DNA of 64,000 nucleotides from Vibrio ostreicida. GTDB taxonomy: Bacteria > Pseudomonadota > Gammaproteobacteria > Enterobacterales > Vibrionaceae. The stretch covers positions 186,001-250,000 of the forward strand of contig NZ_JABEYA020000002.1 in the NCBI RefSeq assembly GCF_013074385.2. Reading direction: 5' to 3'. Positions 51,631 to 59,838 of the stretch are shown here, piece by piece. Numbering within the stretch: the first letter of the stretch is position 1; every line of letters starts with the position of its first letter. The notes under the pieces are model-generated. The model made no database searches, had not been told where the DNA came from, and saw nothing but the letters and a program-made list of their open reading frames with translations. Made by a program: the position numbers and the translations under genes.

Positions 51631-52398
51631 GATACGCATTGTCATTTTGATTTTGAGCCATTTTCTCAAAATTTTGATTCTCAGCTTCTGCGTGCGAATC
51701 AGCATGGTGTTGAGCGCTTCGTCATTCCTACAATTGGTCCGTCGAATTGGTCTAGCGTGGCTTTGCTTGCTAAACAACACCCGTCTCTTTTTTTTGCTTT
51801 GGGTTTTCACCCGCATTTTATCGACGCGCAAAGCGTTGAACACTTTTCTTTACTAGAGAGTTTACTGGCCAACCAACCGGCACAATGTGTAGCTGTGGGG
51901 GAGTGCGGACTGGATGGAGCCATACCGCTGCAAGCGAGTATTCAGGAGCAAGTTTTCATCCGTCAGCTCGAACTGGCAGCATCTTTTCATCTGCCTGTTA
52001 TATTGCATGGCAGAAAAACGCACAATCGTATGTTGCAGTTGATCAAAAATAGCCGATTTAAAGGCGGTGGGGTTTTGCATGGTTTCTCTGGCAGCTATCA
52101 ACAGGCAATGCAATTTGTTGAGCTTGGATTTTACATCGGTGTAGGAGGTGTCATTACTTACCCTCGTGCCCAAAAAACCCGTCGCGCGGTTAAACAACTA
52201 TCTCTAGAGCACATCGTTTTGGAAACCGATGCTCCGGATATGCCATTATATGGTCATCAAGGTGAGATCAATCACCCCAAAATGCTGACGAAGATCCTTG
52301 CCTGCTTGGCCGATTTAAAGGAAATGCCGTTTCAAACAGTCATGGATTCGGTCTGGAGTAATAGTCACTTGGCGTTTAATATGGATGATGGGGCTTAG
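51619..52398 (+). CDS. TatD-family metal-dependent hydrolase/DNase
   Basis: TIM-barrel metallohydrolase of the TatD family (3'-5' exonuclease or D-aminoacyl-type hydrolase activity has been reported in the family). Metal ligands: His7 and His9 in DTHCHFD, Glu in GECGLD, His in VILHGRKTH and LHGFSG, and Asp in ETDAPDMPLYG. The TTG at 51619 with AGAGGG eight bases before it begins MRLFDTHCH, the family start; an upstream TTG at 51598 would add 7 residues. 259 residues. It resembles YjjV more than TatD itself, which I infer from its length and ending. Confidence 0.88.
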   Translation: MRLFDTHCHFDFEPFSQNFDSQLLRANQHGVERFVIPTIGPSNWSSVALLAKQHPSLFFALGFHPHFIDAQSVEHFSLLESLLANQPAQCVAVGECGLDGAIPLQASIQEQVFIRQLELAASFHLPVILHGRKTHNRMLQLIKNSRFKGGGVLHGFSGSYQQAMQFVELGFYIGVGGVITYPRAQKTRRAVKQLSLEHIVLETDAPDMPLYGHQGEINHPKMLTKILACLADLKEMPFQTVMDSVWSNSHLAFNMDDGA

Positions 52399-52488
52399 TC
52401 TGAATTGTTCAATTGATAATTATGAAGGTCACCAATGGTGATCTTGTTCACGTTAATGAGTAATGGAATGATTAAACTTATTAGAAAC

Positions 52489-52531
52489 TGTGAGGGTGGC
52501 GTTATTTTATAAATGGACACATGAGTATAAT
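52489..52531 (+). promoter_or_regulatory. candidate promoter with CRP half-site for nucleoside transporter
   Basis: A perfect TATAAT (52526-52531) lacks a good -35. A TGTGA half-site (52489-52493) is placed so that a CRP dimer would centre near -41, the class II position; the second half-site is poor. CRP and CytR control homologous genes, so this is plausible but weak. TCACCAATGGTGA (52430-52442) is another inverted repeat upstream. Confidence 0.3.
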
Positions 52532-52595
52532 TGCCCCGCTTTTCAAATCCACTTTGTAACACGCCAACAAACAACTTATAAGGAAGTCATAAACT

Positions 52596-53852
52596 ATGAG
52601 CCTGTTTATGAGCCTAGTCGGTATGGCAGTATTGCTAGGAATTGCAGTACTACTGTCTGATAACCGCAAAGCTATTAAAATTAGAACTGTGGGTGGCGCA
52701 TTTGCTATCCAATTTATGTTAGGTGCATTTATTCTTTACGTTCCTTGGGGACAAGAGATGCTTAAAGAATTCTCTGACGGAGTCTCACATGTCATCGCCT
52801 ACGGAAACAAAGGTACTGAGTTTATCTTCGGTGGTCTAGTTTCTGGAAAAATGTTTGAAATCTTCGGTGGCGGCGGTTTCATCTTTGCTTTCCGTGTTTT
52901 ACCTACCCTAATCTTCTTCTCTGCCTTTATCTCCGTTCTTTACTACGTCGGTATTATGCAGATAGTGATTAAGGCTCTGGGCGGCCTTTTGCAAGTCGCG
53001 CTGGGTACTTCTCGTGCTGAATCAATGTCTGCAGCGGCTAACATTTTTGTTGGCCAGACCGAAGCCCCATTAGTGGTCCGACCGTTTATACCCAAAATGA
53101 CTCAGTCTGAGCTGTTTGCGGTAATGTGTGGTGGTCTTGCTTCTATCGCTGGTGGTGTACTGGCGGCATTTGCAGGTATGGGTGTTAAAATGGAATATCT
53201 GGTAGCGGCATCCTTTATGGCTGCGCCGGGTGGTTTACTTTTTGCCAAAATAATCAAACCTGAAACCGAAGAGCCTGATGAAAACCTCAATGGTGATATC
53301 GATGGTGGTGCTGATAAGCCTGCAAACGTGATTGATGCAGCCGCTGGTGGCGCTGCAGTTGGTCTCCAACTGGCCCTCAATGTAGGGGCAATGCTGTTAG
53401 CGTTTATCGGTCTAATCGCACTGGTCAATGGTATCCTAGGTGAAGTGGGTGATTTGTTCTCTATGCCGGAGCTCACTTTAGAACTTATTCTGGGTTGGGT
53501 TTTCTCTCCGTTGGCTTTCTTAATCGGTGTGCCATGGGAAGAAGCGACACTGGCGGGGTCTTTCATCGGTCAGAAAATTGTTGCTAACGAGTTTGTTGCT
53601 TATTCTGCCTTTGCACCATATCTAGCAGAAGGCGCTGAGGTCGTGTTGTCTGAGAAGACCAAAGCGATAATTTCATTTGCTTTGTGTGGATTTGCTAACC
53701 TTTCTTCCATTGCTATTCTACTGGGTGGATTAGGAAGTTTGGCACCAAAACGCCGTAATGAGATCGCTCGGATGGGTGTAAAGGCTGTTTGTGCTGGTAC
53801 GCTCTCTAACTTGATGGCAGCGACAATCGCTGGCCTATTCCTTTCTTTCTAA
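52596..53852 (+). CDS. concentrative nucleoside transporter (NupC/NupX type)
   Basis: Inner-membrane CNT-family symporter importing nucleosides, feeding the deo genes downstream. About ten membrane segments in 418 residues; family motifs include GGLVSGKMFEIFGGGGFIFAFRVLP (near 78-102, in part), NIFVGQTEAPLVVRPFI (near 149) and the CGFANLSSIAILLGG ending (near 366). Specificity among nucleosides cannot be read. It is closed by a strong terminator, so it is a single-gene unit near, not in, deoCAB. Confidence 0.93.
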   Translation: MSLFMSLVGMAVLLGIAVLLSDNRKAIKIRTVGGAFAIQFMLGAFILYVPWGQEMLKEFSDGVSHVIAYGNKGTEFIFGGLVSGKMFEIFGGGGFIFAFRVLPTLIFFSAFISVLYYVGIMQIVIKALGGLLQVALGTSRAESMSAAANIFVGQTEAPLVVRPFIPKMTQSELFAVMCGGLASIAGGVLAAFAGMGVKMEYLVAASFMAAPGGLLFAKIIKPETEEPDENLNGDIDGGADKPANVIDAAAGGAAVGLQLALNVGAMLLAFIGLIALVNGILGEVGDLFSMPELTLELILGWVFSPLAFLIGVPWEEATLAGSFIGQKIVANEFVAYSAFAPYLAEGAEVVLSEKTKAIISFALCGFANLSSIAILLGGLGSLAPKRRNEIARMGVKAVCAGTLSNLMAATIAGLFLSF

Positions 53853-53888
53853 CTTGATTAAGCGAAAGATTATATAGACGCCGTTTTA

Positions 53889-53927
53889 AAAAGCCCCGTA
53901 GCAAGTTTCTTGCTGCGGGGCTTTTTT
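53889..53927 (+). terminator. intrinsic terminator after CNT transporter
   Basis: GCCCCGTAGCAAG (53893-53905) pairs with CTTGCTGCGGGGC (53909-53921; one G-T pair) with loop TTT, flanked by AAAA and TTTTTT. One of the strongest hairpins in the window. Confidence 0.92.
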
Positions 53928-54117
53928 GTTTTTACAGCGTTAGAAAGTGGGGTCATTAGCCAGATAACATTTGAATCAAGCGTTTGTCATTCTAAATAAT
54001 TGTTCAAACGTTGAACGGAACTTTTTTGAGATACTAACCGTTTGCGCTCTATGGGTAACTATAGTTCTGCGATGAATATCTATAATGTATGTATCTAGAG
54101 AAACGGGGGCACCGGTG

Positions 54118-54288
54118 ATGAATGAAGTTTTTCTCGCGACCACGGCAGGTTTTGTTGTGGGGGTCCTGTTTTCCGCCATGAAGTTACCCATACCCGCTCC
54201 GCCTGTTTTATCAGGTGTTATGGGGATTATAGGGGTCTATCTAGGCGGTTTGACTTATCAATGGATCATTGAAAAGTTCTTTAGCTAG
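54118..54288 (+). CDS. XapX domain-containing small membrane protein
   Basis: A 56-residue protein with two hydrophobic helices (about 4-20 and 28-48), matching the XapX (DUF1427) family: GFVVGVLFSAMKLPIPAPPVL followed by GIIGVYLGG. The ATG at 54118 begins at the family start and has GGGGG at 54105-54109; an ATG at 54085 would add 11 unrelated residues. Function unknown; the position between a nucleoside transporter and deoC suggests a role with nucleosides, and it occurs there in other vibrios as I recall. Confidence 0.8.
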   Translation: MNEVFLATTAGFVVGVLFSAMKLPIPAPPVLSGVMGIIGVYLGGLTYQWIIEKFFS

Positions 54289-54312
54289 CACTGATCAATA
54301 CAAGGAGTATGA

Positions 54313-54420
54313 TTGGCGTTGGCATCAGCTTTGTCTTATTTATTGGACAAAGCGACTCATACATTAGAAACCGCAATCGCAGATTGTTGTACCAAAGACC
54401 AAATTGGTACTGTGCGGTGA
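54313..54420 (+). CDS. possible 35-residue ORF upstream of deoC
   Basis: TTG five bases after AAGGAG (54302-54307) opens a 35-codon helical-looking frame beginning MALASALSYLLDKATHT and ending KDQIGTVR. A competing frame starts at ATG 54309 (79 codons), only one base after that Shine-Dalgarno, which is too close. The short frame is better supported by spacing, but neither is recognised. Confidence 0.28.
   Translation: MALASALSYLLDKATHTLETAIADCCTKDQIGTVR
54371..54417 (+). promoter_or_regulatory. two-tier inverted repeat in the deoC leader
   Basis: GTACCAA (54389-54395) pairs with TTGGTAC (54404-54410), and CCGCA (54371-54375) pairs outside it with TGCGG (54413-54417). It lies 130 bases before deoC and spans the end of the small frame at 54313. 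It could be an RNA control element or an operator. Confidence 0.35.
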
Positions 54421-54550
54421 CAGGGATAGCAATTGGGGCAGATTTGCTGTTTGCCTCCAAGTCTTCAGGGAACCAAGTCCGTTCATTAATGACTGAACAG
54501 CCACTATTGGGTTGGGCAGATACTTTTATGAATATTGATCGGAGATAGAA

Positions 54551-55327
54551 ATGAGCGAATTAAAAGCAGCAGCACTACGTGCACTTAAACTAATGGACCT
54601 GACAACACTAAATGATGATGACACCGATACAAAAGTGATTTCGTTGTGTCATGACGCAAAGTCAGCTGTAGGCAATACCGCCGCAATTTGTATTTACCCT
54701 CGCTTTATTCCTATTGCTAAGAAGACACTTCGTGAGCAAGGAACCCCAGATATTCGCATCGCAACAGTGACTAATTTTCCACATGGCAATGATGACATCG
54801 ACATTGCTGTGGCTGAGACCAAGGCTGCAATTGCTTATGGAGCCGATGAGGTTGACGTTGTTTTCCCTTATCGTGCACTTATGGCCGGCGATGAAAAAAC
54901 GGGTTTCGAGATCGTAAAGCAATGTAAGCAGGTATGTGGCGATACACTCTTAAAAGTGATTATCGAAGTGGGCGAGCTAAAAGAAGAAGCCTTGGTCAAG
55001 AAAGCGTCTCAGATTAGCATTGAGGCGGGGGCCGATTTTATCAAAACGTCGACGGGTAAAGTGCCCGTCAATGCAACGCCAGAGTATGCTCGGATGATGT
55101 TGGAAGTGATTCGTGATTTGGATGTTGCCAAAGACGTTGGTTTTAAACCTGCCGGTGGCGTCCGAACTGCCGAGGATGCTCAGGCTTACTTAGCGATGGC
55201 GGATGAAATATTAGGTAATGAGTGGGTAGATGCGCGTCATTACCGTTTTGGGGCCTCTAGCCTCCTAACCAACCTCCTTAATACGTTAGAAGTGACAGAC
55301 GAAACTGCTGAATCATCGGCTTACTGA
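54551..55327 (+). CDS. deoC: deoxyribose-phosphate aldolase
   Basis: Class I aldolase cleaving deoxyribose 5-phosphate into glyceraldehyde 3-phosphate and acetaldehyde. The Schiff-base lysine is Lys165 in FIKTSTGK, and Lys199 in [10 protein letters not shown] is the second active-site lysine. 258 residues, one fewer than E. coli. GGAGA precedes the ATG. First gene of deoCAB. Confidence 0.97.
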   Translation: MSELKAAALRALKLMDLTTLNDDDTDTKVISLCHDAKSAVGNTAAICIYPRFIPIAKKTLREQGTPDIRIATVTNFPHGNDDIDIAVAETKAAIAYGADEVDVVFPYRALMAGDEKTGFEIVKQCKQVCGDTLLKVIIEVGELKEEALVKKASQISIEAGADFIKTSTGKVPVNATPEYARMMLEVIRDLDVAKDVGFKPAGGVRTAEDAQAYLAMADEILGNEWVDARHYRFGASSLLTNLLNTLEVTDETAESSAY

Positions 55328-55337
55328 GTCTGATTAG

Positions 55338-55365
55338 ATGGTGAGTGTTCACTCACCATTTTCCT
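55338..55365 (+). terminator. hairpin with T-run between deoC and deoA
   Basis: ATGGTGAGTG (55338-55347) pairs with CACTCACCAT (55350-55359), followed by TTTTCCTTTT. It has terminator form inside the operon, so it may attenuate deoA-deoB relative to deoC. Confidence 0.6.
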
Positions 55366-55405
55366 TTTACTTGACTAACCACCTCAACTTATGTGGGAGG
55401 CGCTA

Positions 55406-56734
55406 ATGTATTTACCTCAAGAAATTATCCGAAAGAAACGCGATGGTGAAATACTCACCACCGATGAAATTGATTTTTTTATTCAAGGTGTCGCCAAAAA
55501 CACTGTCTCCGAAGCGCAAATCGCTGCGTTTACTATGGCAACCTATTTCAATGATATGACGATGGAAGAACGGATTGCTTTGACCTGTGCGATGCGTGAT
55601 TCAGGAATGGTCGTGGACTGGCATGAACAAAACTTTGATGGTCCGATTGTAGATAAACATTCTACTGGTGGTGTGGGGGACGTTACCTCGTTGATGCTCG
55701 GCCCAATGGTCGCCGCCTGTGGTGGCTTTGTGCCAATGATTTCAGGCAGGGGTCTTGGCCATACTGGTGGTACCCTCGATAAACTTGAATCGATTCCCGG
55801 GTACAACATTACCCCCAGTAATCAAACATTCGCTGCGGTAACCCAAGAGGCCGGTGTCGCGATCATAGGTCAAACAGGTCACCTTGCTCCTGCGGATAAA
55901 CGGGTGTATGCAACGCGTGATATCACTGCAACGGTGGACAACATCTCATTGATTACCGCATCGATTCTTTCGAAGAAACTTGCCGCTGGTCTTGAGTCGT
56001 TGGTCATGGATGTAAAAGTCGGCTCGGGCGCTTTTATGCCGACCTACGAAGCATCAGAAGAGCTGGCAAAGTCTATTGTTGCGGTGGCGAATGGTGCAGG
56101 AACGAAAACGACCGCGATCCTTACCGATATGAACCAAGTTCTCGCGTCCTCAGCGGGCAATACGTTGGAAGTTAGAGAGGCAGTGCGGTTTATGAACGGA
56201 GAATACCGTAACCCACGGCTTTTGGAAGTCACGTTAGCCCTGTGTGCTGAGATGCTGGTGCTTGGAAAATTGGCTAAGAGTACTCAAGACGCCCGTGAGC
56301 AATTGATGGAAGTATTGAACAATGGTCAGGCAGCTAATTGTTTCGGCAAGATGGTTTTTGGTCTCGGAGGCCCTGAAGACTTTGTAGAAAACTACGACCA
56401 GTATTTGGGTCAGGCACCGATTGTGAAGCCGGTTTATGCTGACAATATCGGTTTAATTTCTGCGATGGATACACGAGCGATTGGTATGGCCGTAGTGGCG
56501 ATGGGAGGCGGTCGACGTGTCTCTACCGATGATATTGACTACGCTGTTGGCTTTGACCAGTTTATCCGTTTAGGCGAAGAAGCATCGCCTGAGAAACCCT
56601 TAGCGATCATCCATGCTCGCAATGAACAACAATGGCAAGTGGCCGCCGATGCACTCAAAAAAGCAATGACAGTAGGTGGTGCTTTTACGCCAACACCTGA
56701 CGTTTATTGTCAAGTGCGAGCAGAAGACGTTTGA
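55406..56734 (+). CDS. deoA: thymidine phosphorylase
   Basis: Phosphorolyses thymidine and deoxyuridine to base and deoxyribose 1-phosphate. Signature [16 protein letters not shown] (near 83) and [16 protein letters not shown] (near 113) carry the phosphate and nucleoside contacts. The ATG at 55406 follows GGGAGG and gives [15 protein letters not shown], the family start; a preceding in-frame start is spurious. 442 residues. Confidence 0.97.
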   Translation: MYLPQEIIRKKRDGEILTTDEIDFFIQGVAKNTVSEAQIAAFTMATYFNDMTMEERIALTCAMRDSGMVVDWHEQNFDGPIVDKHSTGGVGDVTSLMLGPMVAACGGFVPMISGRGLGHTGGTLDKLESIPGYNITPSNQTFAAVTQEAGVAIIGQTGHLAPADKRVYATRDITATVDNISLITASILSKKLAAGLESLVMDVKVGSGAFMPTYEASEELAKSIVAVANGAGTKTTAILTDMNQVLASSAGNTLEVREAVRFMNGEYRNPRLLEVTLALCAEMLVLGKLAKSTQDAREQLMEVLNNGQAANCFGKMVFGLGGPEDFVENYDQYLGQAPIVKPVYADNIGLISAMDTRAIGMAVVAMGGGRRVSTDDIDYAVGFDQFIRLGEEASPEKPLAIIHARNEQQWQVAADALKKAMTVGGAFTPTPDVYCQVRAEDV

Positions 56735-56798
56735 ACCAATAAGATATGGCCAGCTTGAACCACAACAATCATAATTGAGCTGGTCTAAGGAAAGAGCA

Positions 56799-58019
56799 AT
56801 GAAAAGAGCATTTATTTTAGTACTGGATTCATTTGGTATTGGCGCGACAAAGGATGCCAAAGACTTCGGTGATGTGGGTTCTGATACCATGGGACATATT
56901 GCTGACTACTGCAGTCAAGGCTTGGCAAATAACGAAAACCGCACAGGAGTACTCAAGTTACCTAATCTGTCCAAGCTGGGCCTAGCGATGGCTCACAAAG
57001 AGTCAACGGGCCACTTTGCCTCAGGCTTAGAAGGCGAGGTTGATATTATTGGTGCCTATGGGCATGCCGCAGAGTTGTCGTCAGGTAAAGATACGCCTTC
57101 AGGTCATTGGGAGATAGCAGGTGTCCCAGTGTTGTTTGAATGGGGGTATTTCACTGATAAAGCAAACAGTTTCCCCAAAGCGTTGACCGACCGTATATTG
57201 GAGCGAGCAGGTCTCAAGGGCTTTTTAGGAAATTGTCACGCATCAGGAACACAAATACTGGATGACTTGGGTGAAGAACACATGAGAACCGGTCTGCCAA
57301 TTTTCTATACATCGGCAGATTCTGTCTTCCAAATTGCTTGTCACGAAGAAACATTTGGTTTAGATCGCTTACTTGATTTATGCAAAATTGCCCGAGAGGA
57401 GTTAGAAGATTACAATATAGGTCGTGTTATTGCTCGCCCATTTATTGGATCGGGTCGAGGCCAGTTTGAGCGCACAGGCAACCGTCGCGATCTGTCGGTT
57501 GAGCCGCCATCAGCAACAGTGTTACAGAAGTTGGTTGAGGAGAAGCAAGGAGACGTTATTTCTATTGGCAAGATCGCTGATATTTACGCCCATTGTGGCA
57601 TTACACAGAAAGTTAAAGCCACCGGTATTCCAGCATTATTTGACGCGACATTAGAGCAGATCAAGTTGGCAGGAAATAATACGATTGTATTCACCAATTT
57701 TGTGGATTTTGATTCAGCGTATGGGCATCGTCGTGATGTTGCAGGTTATGCCGCAGCGTTAGAATATTTTGATGGGCGGATTAACGAAGTCATTGATCTT
57801 ATGGAAGCTGATGATGTGTTGATTCTTACCGCTGATCACGGTTGTGATCCAACTTGGCCTGGTAGCGATCATACTCGTGAGCATATTCCCGTTATTGTCT
57901 ATGGCAAAAAAGTTCCAGCAGGATCGTTAGGTTTACGCGAATCTTTTGCCGATATTGGTCAGAGCTTAGCCGCGTATTTTGATCTTTCTCCTATGGATTT
58001 TGGTCAGCGTTTCCTTTAA
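56799..58019 (+). CDS. deoB: phosphopentomutase
   Basis: Interconverts (deoxy)ribose 1- and 5-phosphate, linking DeoA to DeoC. An alkaline-phosphatase-superfamily metalloenzyme: Asp10 in [10 protein letters not shown], nucleophile Thr99 in [10 protein letters not shown] and LTADHGCDP (near 344) bind the metals. The ATG at 56799 has AAGGAAAG before it. 406 residues. A hairpin follows; there is no deoD after it, unlike the E. coli deoCABD order. Confidence 0.97.
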   Translation: MKRAFILVLDSFGIGATKDAKDFGDVGSDTMGHIADYCSQGLANNENRTGVLKLPNLSKLGLAMAHKESTGHFASGLEGEVDIIGAYGHAAELSSGKDTPSGHWEIAGVPVLFEWGYFTDKANSFPKALTDRILERAGLKGFLGNCHASGTQILDDLGEEHMRTGLPIFYTSADSVFQIACHEETFGLDRLLDLCKIAREELEDYNIGRVIARPFIGSGRGQFERTGNRRDLSVEPPSATVLQKLVEEKQGDVISIGKIADIYAHCGITQKVKATGIPALFDATLEQIKLAGNNTIVFTNFVDFDSAYGHRRDVAGYAAALEYFDGRINEVIDLMEADDVLILTADHGCDPTWPGSDHTREHIPVIVYGKKVPAGSLGLRESFADIGQSLAAYFDLSPMDFGQRFL

Positions 58020-58027
58020 TTCATTTC

Positions 58028-58047
58028 GGCAGGGGTGTTCCCCTGCC
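58028..58047. other. hairpin after deoB
   Basis: GGCAGGGG (58028-58035), loop TGTT, CCCCTGCC (58040-58047). A perfect 8-pair stem with no T-run on the plus strand. Probably marks the end of the deo operon. Confidence 0.6.
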
Positions 58048-58087
58048 TAGAAGTATTTACTTGAACTTTACCTAGAAAATACTCGAA

Positions 58088-58699
58088 TTAGTCTATGTTT
58101 TTTAGGAGTAGGTTCTCACCATTTTGCTTGGGCTTTCTTCTTACTACGACAGCCAGTAAGAGCCCTGCAATAAAGCTCATTCCGACCATGGTGTACATAT
58201 ATCGGTCACTCTTTCTGTAGTAATGGCCAGAGAAAGCGGTCACCTTACCCGTTTCAAACGTAATTCTGATGAATCCTAGAATCGCATTGTCATGAACAAT
58301 CGGTTCTACCAACTGTTGCTTGCCAATACGTGCCGTTTCTAAAGGGGTGTCTAGCCCCAATATTTCACGGACACTTTTCGCTTTATCACTCGACGCTAAG
58401 CGAATACCTTCAGCATCATAAATCGTGGCATCAAACACGAGATTATCCACAGCCAGTTGATTGGTGAGATTGAGCAAGCGTTCTTGATCTTGATTGACAA
58501 TCATCTGTCCAGCAGAGAGAGAGGCTTGGGAGACCAATACCTTGGTAAGTGTTTCTAGTTGACTCTTCTGAATTTGTTCATTGCCCTTCGTGATTTTAAC
58601 GCTATTGACACCAATAACGCCGACCATTGAAATCAGACCGAGAATAGAAAGGGCTCTGACTGCCACGCGAAATGAAAACAGAGAGGATTCCATAAACAC
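58088..58699 (-). CDS. ytjB: AhpA/YtjB (Smp) family membrane protein
   Basis: Inner-membrane protein of the YtjB/Smp family encoded next to serB in enteric bacteria and vibrios; role unclear. Two membrane helices (about 12-34 and 170-186) flank a periplasmic domain of about 130 residues that resembles an extracytoplasmic sensor fold (FDATIYDAEGIRLASSD, LGFIRITFETGKV). 203 residues. It diverges from serB, with 97 bases between. Confidence 0.85.
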   Translation of the reverse strand: MFMESSLFSFRVAVRALSILGLISMVGVIGVNSVKITKGNEQIQKSQLETLTKVLVSQASLSAGQMIVNQDQERLLNLTNQLAVDNLVFDATIYDAEGIRLASSDKAKSVREILGLDTPLETARIGKQQLVEPIVHDNAILGFIRITFETGKVTAFSGHYYRKSDRYMYTMVGMSFIAGLLLAVVVRRKPKQNGENLLLKNID

Positions 58700-58796
58700 C
58701 TATACAAAGGTTAATTTTACTATAGAGCATATTGATACTTGCGCAGCCAAATTGCAATAGGGTAACGTGTAAGGAGATTTTTTAGGAACGATACAC

Positions 58797-59777
58797 ATGG
58801 AAACGTTTAAGCCCCTTTCTATCTATAGACACCTGCCACTTTTGAAGCGACTGCCAGAAGCTCGCTTGAGCAACAATTTTGATAGAGCTCACGCGAATTG
58901 GGTCGTCTTTTCGCGTAATCTATCCATCCATCAATTTGAAGATATCGACGCATTTACCGGCTATTTCAACGCCGTAGTCGATGTATGGAGAGTAGGGCCG
59001 TATGAAGTTGCGCTCATGCAAGGTGAACTCACGTCAGAGCATCAAACCATACTCAAAGCATTGAAATTGGACTTTGCGAGCCTAAATGATTTGCCCGATT
59101 TATCGAAGCCCGGTTTGATTGTTATGGATATGGACTCTACGGCTATTGAGATCGAGTGCATTGACGAAATAGCAAAACTCGCTGGTGTTGGTGAGGAAGT
59201 TGCACGGATAACCGAACAAGCTATGCAAGGAGAATTGGATTTTGAGCAAAGTTTACGCCAACGAGTTTCGAAACTGAAGGGGACGAGTGAAGAGGTGCTT
59301 TGTGCAGTAAAACGTGATTTACCTCTGATGGCGGATTTGCCAGAGCTGATCAATACGTTGCGCCAATTTGGTTGGAAGAGCGCGATTGCATCCGGTGGTT
59401 TCACGTATTTTTCAGATGCTCTTAAAGAAAGGCTGCATCTTGATTATGCGCAGTCCAATCAATTAGAAATTATTGATGGAAAATTGACTGGCCATGTTAT
59501 TGGTGACGTTGTCTCCGCGCAGACCAAGGCTGATATTTTAGAAACGTTGTCAGAACAGTTTGATGTGGAACGTCACAATACCATTGCAGTGGGTGATGGT
59601 GCCAATGATCTTATGATGATGGATGTTGCAGGTTTGGGTATCGCTTTTCACGCTAAACCTAAAGTGGAGAAGAGTGCTCAAAACGCTATACGCTTTGCTG
59701 GTTTGGGCGGAGTGTTGTGTATTTTATCTGCTGCGTTGGCGAAACAACAAAAGTTAAGCTTCAAACCCATGCCATAG
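58797..59777 (+). CDS. serB: phosphoserine phosphatase
   Basis: Last step of serine synthesis. The HAD-superfamily core starts at DMDST, with nucleophile Asp111 and acid/base Asp113; IECIDEIA follows, SGGFTYF (near 200) carries the second motif and GDGANDLMMM (near 262) the metal-binding aspartates. The N-terminal 100 residues form the regulatory-type extension seen in gammaproteobacteria. 326 residues, normal. Confidence 0.96.
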   Translation: METFKPLSIYRHLPLLKRLPEARLSNNFDRAHANWVVFSRNLSIHQFEDIDAFTGYFNAVVDVWRVGPYEVALMQGELTSEHQTILKALKLDFASLNDLPDLSKPGLIVMDMDSTAIEIECIDEIAKLAGVGEEVARITEQAMQGELDFEQSLRQRVSKLKGTSEEVLCAVKRDLPLMADLPELINTLRQFGWKSAIASGGFTYFSDALKERLHLDYAQSNQLEIIDGKLTGHVIGDVVSAQTKADILETLSEQFDVERHNTIAVGDGANDLMMMDVAGLGIAFHAKPKVEKSAQNAIRFAGLGGVLCILSAALAKQQKLSFKPMP

Positions 59778-59838
59778 GCGATGCTTACGTTGGTATGTGA
59801 TCGGAATGAGGGATTGGTTTGATTTTGGGTGCGATGAG

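Noticed and set aside
54309..54548. 79-codon frame between the XapX gene and deoC
   Set aside because: Its ATG is one base from the only Shine-Dalgarno; the composition is not protein-like over its length and the stop falls in the deoC ribosome-binding site. The shorter frame at 54313 is better placed.
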